This document shows, piece by piece, positions 57,401-59,315 of a DNA stretch of 64,000 nt. A program made the position numbers and the translations under genes. This DNA comes from Arbacia lixula (lineage: Eukaryota; Echinodermata; Echinoidea; Arbacioida; Arbaciidae), in the NCBI GenBank assembly GCA_963669155.1, contig OZ022589.1, forward strand, positions 7,948,641-8,012,640. Direction: 5' to 3'. The number at the start of each line of letters is the position of its first letter. The first letter of the stretch is position 1. The notes beneath the pieces are model-generated. The model searched no databases and had not been told where the DNA came from. It was given only the letters and a program-made list of their open reading frames with translations.

Positions 57401-58347
57401 CTCATGACTTCAATTGTCAGTTTAATGATTTTTTACTATTTTTTTTCTACTATTTTTTTTACGGATGCAGCTCAGTGGATATGGTCTGTGGGTCATGACA
57501 AAAGAATGTGACAATAACCAGGAAATATCAATGACAGATAAAGCTTGGTAAATGGTGAACAAATATTGGTAATATGTGATTATGACCATGACTTCCATGA
57601 AGCACAATGTATACATGGTATATGAGAAATTCAACTTGCAGGAATATTTTACTTAGAGTACAGAGCAAACTGATGAAACTAGATCTATAGAAATTTCAGA
57701 CTTGGGCAGTGAATATGTATCAATATACTTTCGATTTGAAAATGGTCATATCTTACTGGAGATGTAGCAAAGGAAAACGAAGACAAGAAGACAACGAAAG
57801 TGAATTAATAGGTATTGAAAAGAATAAGAAGAGGGGAGTGAAACAAAAAAGAAGGGGAAGAATAAGACTGAGGAAAAGGAAGGGGAAGAGGAAGAACAAA
57901 TAGAAAAACAGAAGAAAAAAGAAAGGGTAGAAATGAAGGGAAAAGAAGGATGAGAAAAAGATGAAAAAGAGGTGGCACAGGTACAAGAAAGAGGACAAAG
58001 AAGACAGAGATGGAACAGAAGCAGACGAAGAAGGATGACCATGATGGCAGGGATATAAAAGAACACATCCATTTCTTGAGCAGACACTCACATTCCATGG
58101 ATTTCCATACACGTCTTTCCCTTACAGAAAACAGACCTTCCATGAAAACTTATTAGCGATGTTAAGACCTCAGATTTACATTAGCAGACTGTACTCAATA
58201 CTACGTGATGACAGAATGCTGTCAGAGTCATATCAAGCTAACAACCAAGCCAAAGCATGTTACTGGTATTACAGACCGACATCAAAATATGCATCAACCA
58301 ATCATGTCTGTCGACTTACCTTGCATATTTCCAGATGTCTTGATCAT
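977..58347 (-). CDS. SRCIN1/KIAA1217 (p140Cap / sickle tail) family scaffold protein, spliced gene, 3' end off window
   Basis: Spliced gene model, minus strand, joining (transcript order) 58347-58320, 24488-24292, 23214-23113, 13168-12994, 12334-12136, 11375-11081, 10405-10003, 8721-8460, 6588-6451, 5219-5111, 4422-4371, 4128-3734, 2030-1864 and 1107-977. All introns are GT-AG and every phase matches, giving 2653 coding bases (884 codons plus one base). Domain order: RHTL and YLKRKYPEHA N-terminal motifs (about residues 55-100), AIP3-family block (about 168-255), Pro/Gly/His-rich region (335-600), MEQQIANL helix (about 605-620), TPQQ repeats (661-710), coiled coils (about 755-884). The same order is known in vertebrate SRCIN1 and KIAA1217, cytoplasmic scaffolds linked to Src/Csk signalling, cortactin and microtubule tips. 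Function here is inferred from the family. No stop or frameshift is seen in any exon. The C-terminal part lies beyond base 1. Confidence 0.88.
1457..1692 (+). repeat. Two-copy tandem repeat, period 118
   Basis: GTAAGAATTTTCTGGCTTTG starts at 1457 and again at 1575, followed by nearly the same 118 bases (for example GTACAGTAAGGATGTCAA and GCACCCTAAAAGGAAT). Only a few differences separate the copies, so the duplication is recent. It lies in the intron between exons 13 and 14. Confidence 0.85.
1864..2030 (-). CDS. Coding exon 13: coiled-coil region
   Basis: Acceptor CTCTAG|GTG, donor GACCTTAG|GTGCGT; 167 bases. It encodes VQQMNNNFRSASHKIRLALE, AAPGVDNHPIRNQRARVHQE and YLRYLQTQEQVERDL. The latter half parallels vertebrate EERLRYLNDEELITQQL, which together with the next exon forms the conserved coiled coil. 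The layered group of three transposons at 2088-3081 starts 57 bases upstream of its acceptor. Confidence 0.93.
2120..2497. mobile_element. Hairpin MITE family C (TTAAAGGG ends), copy 1
   Basis: TTAA-bounded, nearly palindromic element. Left arm AGGGAATATACTGAACTGGG mirrors right-arm CCCAGTACAGTATATTCCCT, and the arms meet at a centre TGTTCGGCCCGAACA. No coding capacity. The TTAA boundaries recall piggyBac-type target use; the superfamily is inferred. Inserted in the family B element at 2088-3081. Confidence 0.85.
2584..3042. mobile_element. Hairpin MITE family D (GACGTCAC arms), copy 1
   Basis: TTAA-bounded; left end AAAGGGGAAGTTCACCCTGA and right end TCAGGGTGACCTTCCCCTTT are near-perfect inverted repeats. 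Subterminal arms contain TTTTGTGACGTCACGTGCG and TATGTGACGTCACAAAATC. No coding capacity. It sits within the family B element. Confidence 0.85.
3340..3740 (+). repeat. Three-unit degenerate tandem repeat abutting exon 12 donor
   Basis: Units begin near 3345, 3451 and 3601, each with AAATTCAGGxCTC, TAACCCTCTAAGTCTCATAGG and GACCATGACTGG-type blocks. The second and third units share ATCCATTCAAGCTTACCATA, which in the third unit is the exon 12 donor and last codons. Related sequence lies near 4970-5105 (after exon 10) and 33706-33790. Confidence 0.75.
3734..4128 (-). CDS. Coding exon 12: TPQQ decapeptide repeats, poly-Gly and start of coiled coil
   Basis: Acceptor ATACCAG|AC, donor AATATG|GTAAGC; 395 bases. 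After DSAPMQQ come five consecutive ten-residue repeats of the form SAPRTATPQQ, then a His/Pro stretch, a Pro/Gly-rich linker, a GGGGGG run and the basic helix KHRATDLRMQLKQIRKMHLN. That helix matches vertebrate SRCIN1 SASDLRGQLQQLRKLQLQN, the beginning of its coiled-coil region. The donor and the adjacent intron sequence have a duplicate copy 152 bases downstream (see findings). Confidence 0.92.
3959..4108 (-). repeat. Coding minisatellite: five 30-base units in exon 12
   Basis: Five in-frame 30-base units encode SAPRTATPQQ, SGPRNPTPQQ, AAQRHPTPQQ, ATPRTATPQQ and SAPRTPTPQH. TPQ is constant, the final Q is H only in the last unit, and the first half varies. Copy number is likely to vary between individuals, since 30-base units can expand without breaking the frame. 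Units 1, 4 and 5 are closest to one another. Confidence 0.85.
4371..4422 (-). CDS. Coding exon 11: 52-base proline-rich micro-exon
   Basis: Acceptor TTTGTTTCAG|GAG, donor AGAGCAG|GTATGT. Seventeen codons plus one base, EGQRPPSDHRPTPPIRA, joining TPPQ of exon 10 to DSAPMQQ of exon 12. Another frame is open through it, but only this one has matching phases and the proline-rich composition of its neighbours. Its length is not a multiple of three, so skipping it would shift the frame of everything downstream. Confidence 0.82.
4423..5110. other. Intron between exons 10 and 11
   Basis: AT-rich. Apart from the two-unit tandem repeat at 4962-5105 I see no structure. A pyrimidine tract (TTTTGTTTCAG on the minus strand) serves exon 11. 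Confidence 0.55.
4962..5105 (+). repeat. Two-unit degenerate tandem repeat after exon 10 donor
   Basis: ACAAACCAATGGGGTCTGCA and ACCAAACCAGTGGAGTTTTC start successive units that each end in GGTAATGAGAGGGT or GGTAGTGAGAGGGT. The joining block CTTCTCAGTCCCATAGACAC resembles the CTCTAAGTCTCATAGG block of the repeat at 3340-3740. It begins about six bases past the exon 10 donor. Confidence 0.6.
5111..5219 (-). CDS. Coding exon 10: MEQQIANLAGMV helix
   Basis: Acceptor TTTGACCTCAG|T after a long pyrimidine-rich tract, donor CACAG|GTAGAC; 109 bases. It encodes ERISAMEQQIANLAGMVRSV followed by IGSHNGTPKQGQTPPQ. In vertebrate SRCIN1 the matching helix reads about RMEAMEKQIASLTGLVQSAL, so the register is clear. 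The reading frame stays open upstream of this acceptor, but no upstream AG gives the phase set by exon 9, so the shorter exon is preferred. The donor is weak and is followed by a tandem repeat resembling the one behind exon 12. Confidence 0.9.
5220..6450. other. Intron between exons 9 and 10, no recognised feature
   Basis: AT-rich sequence with no coding match, transposon ends or tandem arrays that I can recognise. It looks single-copy. Confidence 0.5.
6451..6588 (-). CDS. Coding exon 9: Pro/Arg-rich linker
   Basis: Acceptor GCATCTAG|G, donor GGGACCAG|GTAGGT; 138 bases. It encodes PQSAPSTEGAMGQRPGLLPG, then AQRPFSQPAPRSPMRGPPAP and GEDGT. The frame was chosen because it joins exon 8 (SHG-R) and exon 10 (GT-S-ERISAMEQQ) exactly, and it continues the proline-rich composition. 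Sequence inside the exon is far richer in GC and CpG than the AT-rich introns on both sides. PxxP motifs suggest SH3 partners, a known property of the family; no particular partner can be named. Confidence 0.87.
7707..7828. mobile_element. Small foldback element
   Basis: A hairpin of about 120 bases: GGTGTCCAATAATTGTAAC and GGTAACTACCATGG are mirrored by CCATGGTAGTTACC and GTACAATAATTGGAAACC. Single copy as far as I can see; no coding capacity. Confidence 0.65.
7935..8380. mobile_element. Hairpin MITE family D, copy 2 (right end eroded)
   Basis: The left end AAAGGGATAACCCACCCTGA follows TTAA. TTTTGTGATGTCACGCGC and TTTGACATCACAAAATC mirror the family D arms, with the same AAGGTGCTCTCCCATA segment. 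The right terminus is not clear. In the intron between exons 8 and 9. Confidence 0.7.
8381..8451. mobile_element. Half copy of hairpin family E beside exon 8 donor
   Basis: ATTAGAGATGGGGATTGGAC and the following bases up to GAGGCCCTGG match the right half of the element at 10931-11059 in the same orientation. The left half is absent. It ends just under ten bases from the exon 8 donor boundary. Confidence 0.55.
8460..8721 (-). CDS. Coding exon 8: His/Pro-rich region
   Basis: Acceptor TGTTTAG|TG, donor CACGGGAG|GTAGGA; 262 bases. It encodes VTRVIQNQAMSAPMPNG, then a His/Pro cluster (PPPHHHLHPHHQGTPPG) and MGPRGQPPLRRHGSHDG. Another frame is also open through the exon, but only this one satisfies the phases of both neighbours. 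Several PxxP and PPLR-type stretches could bind SH3 domains (inference). Transposon sequence lies within about 15 bases on the donor side and about 30 on the acceptor side. Confidence 0.87.
8752..9303. mobile_element. TTAA-bounded TIR element beside exon 8
   Basis: The left end TTAAAGGTGATATTCATAGA and the reverse complement of the right end, TTAAAGATGATATTCATAGG, form an inverted repeat of about 24 bases. The interior has GACGTAAG and CTGTGACGTACAC but no useful ORF. The left edge is 31 bases upstream (in transcript terms) of the exon 8 acceptor, so the element supplies sequence where a branch point is expected. Confidence 0.75.
9584..9955. mobile_element. Hairpin MITE family C, copy 2
   Basis: Same palindromic structure as 2120-2497, with centre TGTTCGGCCCGGACA and TTAA at both ends. 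It ends 47 bases short of exon 7 (10003), just inside the intron after that exon's donor. Confidence 0.85.
10003..10405 (-). CDS. Coding exon 7: Gly/Pro/Arg-rich region with two SATMPR motifs
   Basis: Acceptor CTGTTCAG|GAG, donor CCCCAG|GTAAGG; 403 bases. A Ser/Arg segment (ENFRRGVPERSSSASLQQ) is followed by a glycine-rich basic stretch. The motif GSATMPR occurs twice, about 30 residues apart, and MTVPRN in exon 6 is similar. No globular fold is apparent. The corresponding part of vertebrate SRCIN1 is also disordered and rich in Pro, Ser and Tyr, but I could not align it. A TTAA-flanked hairpin transposon ends about 47 bases past the donor. Confidence 0.88.
10406..10930 (+). repeat. Intron with a two-copy diverged duplication
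   Basis: TTGAGACACAACATTCTTCT near 10471 and TTGAAACACAACATTCTTCT near 10580 begin two related segments of about 75-80 bases (sharing TTTTAAG-ATA-TA-ACC and CATTCCC or TGTTCCC ends), spaced about 110 bases apart. The rest of this intron up to the family E element shows nothing else. Confidence 0.55.
10931..11059. mobile_element. Hairpin MITE family E (AGGGCCCTG ends)
   Basis: CAGGGCCCTGTGATTTATCG at the left and ATAAAACAGGGCCCTG at the right are inverted repeats; the inner arms CAATTGATATCAAG and ACTGATTCAGATCAAT are also roughly complementary. About 129 bases. It ends 21 bases beyond the exon 6 donor. Confidence 0.65.
11081..11375 (-). CDS. Coding exon 6: end of AIP3-family block, DYYSEPE segment
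   Basis: Acceptor ACCCAG|T, donor TCACTG|GTATGG; 295 bases. It begins DIHDRTILKIYEPGFVEDPN, matching vertebrate DIQDRSIIKIYRKEPLYA in its first ten positions and then diverging. It continues through a Ser/Pro/Thr patch, the tyrosine-bearing acidic motif ELDYYSEPEVDHQ, a basic stretch (KRDVRKNRFNTMTVPRN) and a short Glu/Ala segment. The tyrosines in DYYSEPE are candidate kinase or SH2 sites. A small hairpin element ends about 21 bases beyond the donor. Confidence 0.9.
11376..12135. other. Intron between exons 5 and 6, with GA microsatellite
   Basis: Contains a G tract near 11711 and an imperfect GA/GACA microsatellite at about 11865-11985. Long apparent ORFs across the latter are low-complexity artefacts. 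No transposon ends seen. Confidence 0.6.
12136..12334 (-). CDS. Coding exon 5: core of the AIP3-family conserved domain
   Basis: Acceptor CCAATAG|GC, donor ACTGA|GTGAGT; 199 bases. It encodes the most conserved block: LIYLQYKNETKRALMPNEV, then DTVRALYVRAFPKQLNMPML, then IYIKDPTSEIFYELEDT. In vertebrate SRCIN1 the matching stretch reads approximately LFLQFGEETRRVHITHEV, DTLHALIAHMFPQKLTMGML and ILIKDEARNVFYELEDV. This is the N-terminal part of the AIP3/Bud6-like family domain and the best single piece of evidence for the gene's identity. An alternative acceptor 14 bases inside (TCTTCAG) would change the phase, so it is rejected. Confidence 0.93.
12335..12993. other. Intron between exons 4 and 5, no recognised feature
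   Basis: AT-rich sequence with only a short TAAATAAATAAATTAAAT stretch near 12739. Nothing else recognised. Confidence 0.5.
12994..13168 (-). CDS. Coding exon 4: acidic linker leading into the AIP3-family block
   Basis: Acceptor TTTTTTTAG|GAG, donor TTGG|GTGAGA, 58 codons plus one base. It encodes an acidic run (CETDLDDLDNTDTMSEINTE) followed by a basic segment, RGGRLRASMPVIRPSVNKSK, which parallels the vertebrate RFRQSLPLSRSTSQTK segment before the conserved block. It follows an intron of about 9.9 kb. The alternation of acidic and basic stretches suggests a disordered linker. Confidence 0.9.
16056..16237. mobile_element. TIR element family F, copy 1
   Basis: Ends TACAGTGAAACCTGTCTATA and, complementing it at the right, AAGACAGGTTTGACTGTA. 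Internal CTATAG-GACAGGTGGCTGCTATAG palindromes. About 182 bases, no coding capacity, nearly identical to 24593-24774. Confidence 0.8.
16303..16520. mobile_element. Hairpin MITE family G (CACTACAGCTC ends), copy 1
   Basis: Nearly palindromic: left CACTACAGCTCAAAGGAATT is mirrored by AATTCCTTTGAGCTGTAGTG. Inside, AAATCGCGGTATATTTTGTC and GACAAAATATACCACAG flank a centre of TTTTTAGGCTAAAGCATCGTG. TA dinucleotides at both edges suggest a TA target site. No coding capacity. Confidence 0.85.
16801..17112. mobile_element. Foldback element family I, copy 1
   Basis: Contains CTATACCATAATGGTATATC, a stretch near 16928-16975 ending in AACCCAATCAACTCAAACT, and ACAATGATTCTTTATACGA. The reverse complement of several of these blocks (GTTTGAGTTGATTGGGTCTT, TTGCGCGAGTGGTC) appears at 38640-39165. 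Ends not defined. Confidence 0.55.
17148..17222 (+). repeat. GT microsatellite
   Basis: TGTGTG repeats with a few interruptions (GGTG, TTTG), about 75 bases. It lies next to the hairpin element at 16801-17112. Confidence 0.95.
17577..17795 (+). repeat. Dispersed repeat family H (CTAGC-rich), copy 1
   Basis: About 220 bases rich in AGCTAGCTATTTCGTGATCT and GAAGACGCTAATGAAGATGC-type motifs. The reverse complement of this unit lies at 20266-20487. ATGAAGA recurs at intervals within the unit. No ORF. Confidence 0.75.
18058..18330 (+). repeat. Compound CT / CTCA / CA microsatellite
   Basis: CT-rich start with a duplicated CTATCCCTTTCTTACGGTTT unit, then about 17 units of CACT, a long CT tract and a CA tract. 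Apparent Ser/Leu-rich ORFs here are artefacts. Confidence 0.95.
19766..20181. mobile_element. TIR element family J, copy 1
   Basis: ACAATTCTCCCTATAGCATA at the left is mirrored by TATGCGATAGATAGAATTGT at the right. Shares GACGTATACTTCCGGTAAGA-type and TATCCCAAGAATTAAAGGTA blocks with 47353-47755, but the middle differs. About 416 bases. Confidence 0.8.
20266..20487 (-). repeat. Dispersed repeat family H, copy 2 (inverted)
   Basis: Reverse complement of 17577-17795, sharing TTCTGATCGGGTTAGCTAGC and TTGGGCTAGATGGAGCTAGC. A further fragment (TCTGATCGGGCTTATGAAGA) lies at about 20615-20757. The inverted pair about 2.5 kb apart could fold into a stem. Confidence 0.75.
21125..21357. mobile_element. 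Foldback element (ATTCCACAGGTTTGG ends)
   Basis: ATTCCACAGGTTTGGTTTA is mirrored by TAACCAAACCTGTGGAAT (one base differs); inner arms AACCAAAGCTTCTTTATTT and AAATAAAGAAGCTTTGGTT are perfectly complementary. About 233 bases. Its right edge joins a half copy of MITE family G. Confidence 0.82.
21358..21451. mobile_element. Hairpin MITE family G, right arm only
   Basis: CATGTTTCATGCTGAACTGG through TTTGAGCTGTAGCG matches the right arm of family G. The left arm is missing, and the foldback at 21125-21357 joins directly where it should be. Confidence 0.75.
22838..23057. mobile_element. TIR element family B, copy 2
   Basis: TAGCCTAACGTTCAGGCTGT at the left; GTCAAACAGCCTGAAAGCAA at the right is roughly its complement. 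Internal GGGATCTGGCTGCAGTACAC and GACAGACTGAGAAAAGAGGA blocks match other copies. It lies about 55 bases past the exon 3 donor. Confidence 0.7.
23113..23214 (-). CDS. Coding exon 3: MDYLKRKYPEHA helix
   Basis: A 34-codon phase 0 exon, acceptor GTGGCAG|GAG and donor GCGGAG|GTAAGT. Sequence EHSPHTVRETPLIMDYLKRK followed by YPEHADKIQGRAAE. The vertebrate proteins have a closely similar helix (as I recall, LKSKYPQHA in SRCIN1 and LKQKYPHHA in SKT), so this short exon is a strong orthology marker. A dispersed repeat (22838-23057) lies just downstream of its donor and a different one (23931-24253) fills much of the intron to exon 2. Confidence 0.88.
23931..24253 (+). repeat. Dispersed repeat family A, copy 2
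   Basis: The same repeat as 352-624, lying in the intron between exons 2 and 3 in the same orientation. Similarity probably extends leftward to about 23860 (GTATGAAATCTCACAAAC). It ends about 40 bases from the exon 2 donor. Confidence 0.65.
24292..24488 (-). CDS. Coding exon 2: N-terminal region with RRR and KRHTL motifs
   Basis: Acceptor TTGCAG|GG, donor CCG|GTAGGT; starts two bases into a codon and ends in phase 0. It encodes a Ser-rich segment (SLSSLSGGDAETAAA), a basic stretch (AFRRRNLKREAF) and SKRHTLVGFENAEDLENL. Vertebrate SKT and SRCIN1 carry a similar RRHT element just before a charged helix, which supports the family assignment. The basic RHTL context looks like a phosphorylation site of a basophilic kinase or a 14-3-3 site; that is inference. 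This is the first exon I regard as certain. Confidence 0.85.
24593..24774. mobile_element. TIR element family F, copy 2
   Basis: Same orientation, length and ends as 16056-16237, with shared ACACATAATCTCTCTCCGGG-type centre. It lies 104 bases upstream of the exon 2 acceptor in intron 1. Confidence 0.8.
24979..25191. mobile_element. TIR element family B, copy 3 (best preserved)
   Basis: TAGCTTGGTTTCCAGGCTGT at the left; the complement of the right end reads TAGCCTAGCCTCAAGCTGTT. Internal GGGGTCTGGCTGCAGTAGAC and TGACTAGTCTTAGAGTAC blocks. About 213 bases, no coding capacity. Confidence 0.75.
25690..25890. mobile_element. TIR element family B, copy 4
   Basis: TAGCTTGGCTTGGGTATTTT, GGGGTCAGGCTGCAGTAG, TACTAAGAAAAGTGGAAAAT and CTCTTTTAAGTGCTAGACTC correspond in order to blocks of 24979-25191. 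The right end is eroded. Confidence 0.65.
26325..26395. mobile_element. Diverged fragment of TIR family F
   Basis: CCGTCAAACTTGTCTATAGTGG and CACTATAAACAGGTTGG match family F ends, but only about 70 bases remain and they are well diverged. Confidence 0.5.
27430..27700 (+). repeat. CT-rich microsatellite with poly-C
   Basis: Imperfect CTCTCC/TTTC repeats with an internal duplication (TTTCACCCACA-CCTCTCTC, twice) ending in a C run near 27678. ORFs on both strands are low-complexity. Confidence 0.9.
28679..28745. mobile_element. Fragment of TIR family K (CCCCGTTCATATACACCGC)
   Basis: CCCCGTTCATATACACCGCC followed by ATCCGCGAAAAAGGCGCAAC matches the left end of 53850-54304 closely; the rest of the element is missing. 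Confidence 0.7.
29453..29515 (+). repeat. GA microsatellite
   Basis: Uninterrupted GA repeats, about 60 bases. Confidence 0.97.
31098..31460. mobile_element. Hairpin MITE family C, copy 3
   Basis: TTAA-bounded palindrome with both TACTGTACTGGGAAG and CCCAGTACAGTATATGCCCT arms and a shortened centre (TGTTCACCCGAACA). In intron 1. Confidence 0.85.
31641..31877. mobile_element. Hairpin MITE family G, copy 3
   Basis: CACTCCAGCTCAAAGGAATT at the left is mirrored by AATTCCTTTGAGCTGTAGTG at the right, with GGGAAAGG/CCTTTCCC subterminal arms and two TATATTTTGTCCAG-type blocks. Confidence 0.85.
33417..33450. repeat. 34-base perfect palindrome
   Basis: AACGGCGTGAATAAAAT followed at once by its exact reverse complement, with no loop. 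It lies to the right of an arm-like segment that begins TTAAAGGGCTACTAAATTAG at 33238 and contains GTGACGTCAGAG, so it may be the remnant centre of a TTAA hairpin element; no mirrored right arm is visible. Confidence 0.85.
33956..33989 (+). repeat. GACA microsatellite
   Basis: About eight units of GACA. Confidence 0.95.
38640..39165. mobile_element. Foldback element family I, copy 2
   Basis: Shares TTTGCGCGAGTGGTCAC and GTTTGAGTTGATTGGGTC with the reverse complement of 16801-17112. Internal inverted structure: TATACCAAAAC blocks near the left, and CTATACCATTTTGGTATAC near the right. Repeated TCCACACA motifs. No coding capacity. Confidence 0.55.
39726..39953. mobile_element. Hairpin MITE family G, copy 4
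   Basis: Left CACAACAGCTCAAAGGAATT, right TTCGTTTGAGCTGTAGTG. Right arm slightly diverged (AACTGGCATGACTGGACAAA carries a local duplication of ACTGG). Confidence 0.82.
40278..40800 (-). promoter_or_regulatory. Candidate alternative non-coding first exon / promoter
   Basis: In a very AT-rich intron this stretch is richer in CpG, and on the minus strand it ends at a strong donor, AACCAG|GTAAGTGAG (boundary at 40278/40277). A pyrimidine-rich TTTTTCTCTCGCCTCTCTC near 40770 could be an initiator. No ORF in it enters exon 2 in the correct phase; the last frames meet stops (for example ATG-GAA...AGC-TAA). It could therefore be a 5' UTR exon of the same gene. No transcript evidence is available. Confidence 0.3.
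41279..41400. mobile_element. TIR element family B, partial copy
   Basis: TAGCCTGGCTTCTCAGCTGT and AAGGGGTCTGGCTGCAGTAG match the left half of family B; the right end is not recognisable. Confidence 0.6.
41667..42091. mobile_element. TIR element with GTTCCATTGTCATAATTTGG ends
   Basis: GCCCCGTTCCATTGTCATAA at the left; the complement of the right end reads ATGCCGTTCCACTAACATGA. Inner arms ATTTGGATACCGATCTGTCC and GATATATCGGGATCCAAAT are also complementary. TAAGCGTACAT and ATGTACGCTTA give a second inner pair. About 425 bases, no ORF. Confidence 0.75.
42626..42847. mobile_element. Hairpin MITE family G, copy 5
   Basis: Left CACTCCAGCTCAAAGGAATT, right AATTCACTTGCGCTGTAGTG; usual CGCGGTATATTTTGTCC block and ATGATGCTTTTTAGGCTAAT centre. 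Confidence 0.85.
43695..43923. mobile_element. Hairpin MITE family G, copy 6
   Basis: Left CACTACAGTTCAAAGGAATT, right AGTTCCTTTGAGCTGTAGTG. Lies about 850 bases from copy 5, part of a cluster of four copies between 39.7 and 45.9 kb. Confidence 0.85.
44231..44257 (+). repeat. Poly-A run
   Basis: About 26 consecutive A followed by TGATAATAATAC. No upstream retroelement body is recognisable, so it is not called as a retroposon tail. Confidence 0.9.
45637..45867. mobile_element. Hairpin MITE family G, copy 7, with long flanking repeat
   Basis: Left CACTACAGCTCAAAAGGAAT, right AATTCCTTTGAGCTGTAGTG. Unlike the other copies it is flanked by direct repeats of about 25 bases (45611-45635 and 45867-45893), far longer than a TA target duplication. 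Confidence 0.85.
46803..46973. mobile_element. Short TTAA element with CACCCTAAA inverted ends
   Basis: Left end AAAGGAATAATCCACCCTAAA (after TTAA), mirrored by TTTAGGGTGGACTATACCTTT at the right. About 170 bases with no coding capacity. The ends resemble family D but the interior differs. Confidence 0.65.
47353..47755. mobile_element. TIR element family J, copy 2, with TTAGGG-like core
   Basis: ACAATTCTCCCTATCGCATA and the right end TATGCAATAGGGAGAATTGT are inverted repeats of about 25 bases. The core at 47523-47605 is a degenerate array of GTTAGG-type units that is absent from copy 1. About 403 bases, no ORF. Confidence 0.82.
51861..52750. mobile_element. Hairpin MITE family C, copy 4, split by another element
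   Basis: Left arm and centre (GTTCGGCCCAAACATTTTG) are intact. The right arm is interrupted after ATAAATTTAA at about 52160 and resumes at AAGACCATTGGCAAGAAGAT (52672). The intervening segment is a separate TTAA-flanked element. Confidence 0.85.
52157..52673. mobile_element. TTAA-flanked TIR element nested in a family C copy
   Basis: About 510 bases between TTAA sequences. The left end AGATTGTCCCTCCCTTTT and the reverse complement of the right end, AGACAGCCCATCCCTTTT, form an imperfect terminal inverted repeat. The interior is AT-rich with no ORF of note. Nesting shows that it arrived after the family C copy. Confidence 0.75.
53679..53849 (+). repeat. GA-rich microsatellite, left part
   Basis: Imperfect GAGA/GATA/GGGA repeats, interrupted at 53850 by a TIR element and resuming at about 54307. 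Confidence 0.92.
53850..54304. mobile_element. TIR element family K inside a GA microsatellite
   Basis: CCCCGTTCACATACACCGCC at the left is mirrored by GCGGTATATCGTATATGAACGGGG at the right. Interior contains repeated GCGAAAAAAGCGCAAC and TTTTTCGCGG motifs, CpG-rich compared with its surroundings. About 455 bases, no useful ORF. GA repeats abut it on both sides. Confidence 0.82.
54307..54555 (+). repeat. GA microsatellite, right part
   Basis: Long GA tract with GGGG interruptions, the continuation of 53679-53849 beyond the inserted element. Confidence 0.95.
55427..55798. mobile_element. Hairpin MITE family C, copy 5
   Basis: TTAA-bounded palindrome with AATATACTGTACTGGGAAG at the left and CCTGTACAGTATACTCCCT at the right, centre TGTTTGGGCCAAACA. 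In intron 1. Confidence 0.85.
56100..56880 (+). repeat. Degenerate repeat array with AAGATGGC motif
   Basis: GATGGC occurs at about 56104, 56172, 56302, 56693 and 56815, each time near versions of TTGGACTNNNTTCAATAGA and TCAGATTTT. Compare AATTGGACTAGGTTCAATAG (56666) with CTTGGACTCTGTTCAATAGA (56790). Spacing is irregular and units are strongly diverged. ORFs through it look fortuitous. Confidence 0.55.
58320..58347 (-). CDS. Provisional first coding exon (MIKTSGNMQ)
   Basis: An ATG in good context (A at -3) opens a nine-codon stretch, MIKTSGNMQ, ending one base into a codon at a consensus donor (CAAG|GTAAGT). The next certain exon, at 24488, needs exactly this phase, and the join gives MQGKKGGLRV. 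A TAA lies in frame upstream, so the ORF cannot begin much earlier. A second ATG lies at 58326-58324. Against it: the peptide is too short to recognise, the intron would be about 33.8 kb, and other first exons may exist. Chosen because it is the only strong donor I found in the upstream region with an ATG and the right phase; my scan by eye was not exhaustive. Confidence 0.42.
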
Positions 58348-58377
58348 TTTACCATGAGCGGCAAGCAGACTAGAAAG

Positions 58378-58387
58378 TTATATATAT
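58378..58387 (-). promoter_or_regulatory. TATA-like sequence upstream of provisional exon 1
   Basis: Minus strand TATATATAAC, about 35 bases before the proposed start codon. It could be a TATA box for a short 5' leader. Equally, AACTTTCTAG just after it could be a 3' splice site, making this an internal exon with the promoter farther upstream. The sequence does not decide between these. Confidence 0.2.
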
Positions 58388-58919
58388 CCTCACAGTATTT
58401 TCACAGCCATGCGACGTTGTAGCAGTATGCTCAATGAAAATTCCACATGTACACACAGCACAGGTGTGTTGACTTGTCAGCTTTCAGACAGGTTATCCCC
58501 CTTTTGATGATGCTCGCTTGCAGGCACGTCAAAGAAAAATTATATCAACCCAAAATATGAGAAGTACCGGGTCAGAGTCAATGTTCACTTTCAAAATCAT
58601 GAAAGAATTTCTACGGTGCAGTTGGACGAGGATTGTTAAAAGCAATCGCAAGGAGTTCACAGCAGAGGAAAAGTTTTGATGCTTGGGTGATGATACAGGT
58701 TTGAATGGCTGGGGGAGTACGAGACGTACACAGCGGGACGCTCCGTAACTGGGTGAAGCAAGCCCAGAGTTTGGAGTGGCTAATGTGTGAGGTGTGACCC
58801 CTGAAGTTTTCCGGAGGTTTCTATGACTTTGTGTGTTGGCTCTGGAGTTGGGAGTTTAAATGCGCACCCAGGGATGCTTTCGTCACTGCTTAGGGCAGGT
58901 CGGATTGCTGCCTTACCTC

Positions 58920-59185
58920 ATGAGAGGAGAGGAGAAGTGAGGGAGGAAGGGGGGAGAGGGGGAAGAGGGGGGAGGGGGGAGGAAGAGTAAGAGAGAGAGA
59001 GAGAGGGGGAGAGAGAGGGAGGGGAAGAGAGAGGGAGGAAGAGAGAGAGGGAGGAAGAGAGAGCGAGGAAGAGAGAGGGAGAAAGATAGAGCAGAGGAGA
59101 GATGGAGAGAGAGGAAGAGAGAGAGAGTGAGAGCAGAGAGAGGGGCAGAGGGGGAGAGGGAGAGAGGGGGATAAAAAGTAGACAG

Positions 59186-59231
<46 letters not shown>

Positions 59232-59315
59232 CCGAGAGGAGGGAGAGAGGGAATGAGGAATAGAGGCTGAAAGAGAGAGGGACCAGGAAGAAAGTGAGAG
59301 GGGGAGAGAGAGGGG
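58920..59315 (+). repeat. GA-rich microsatellite
   Basis: Nearly 400 bases of GAGAGA, GGGA and GGAAGA units. Ser/Leu/Pro-rich minus-strand ORFs here are artefacts of CT repeats. Confidence 0.95.

Larger units (their letters stand above)
24489..58319. other. Intron 1 (provisional), about 33.8 kb
   Basis: No recognised coding exon on either strand. Contents are the elements listed separately, microsatellites, and long AT-rich stretches in which I see nothing (25.9-28.3, 34.0-38.5, 48.0-51.2 kb). Less AT-rich, non-repetitive patches lie at 30510-30760, 36290-36560, 40500-40800 and 49245-49560 and are the best places to look for enhancers or alternative exons. Confidence 0.5.
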
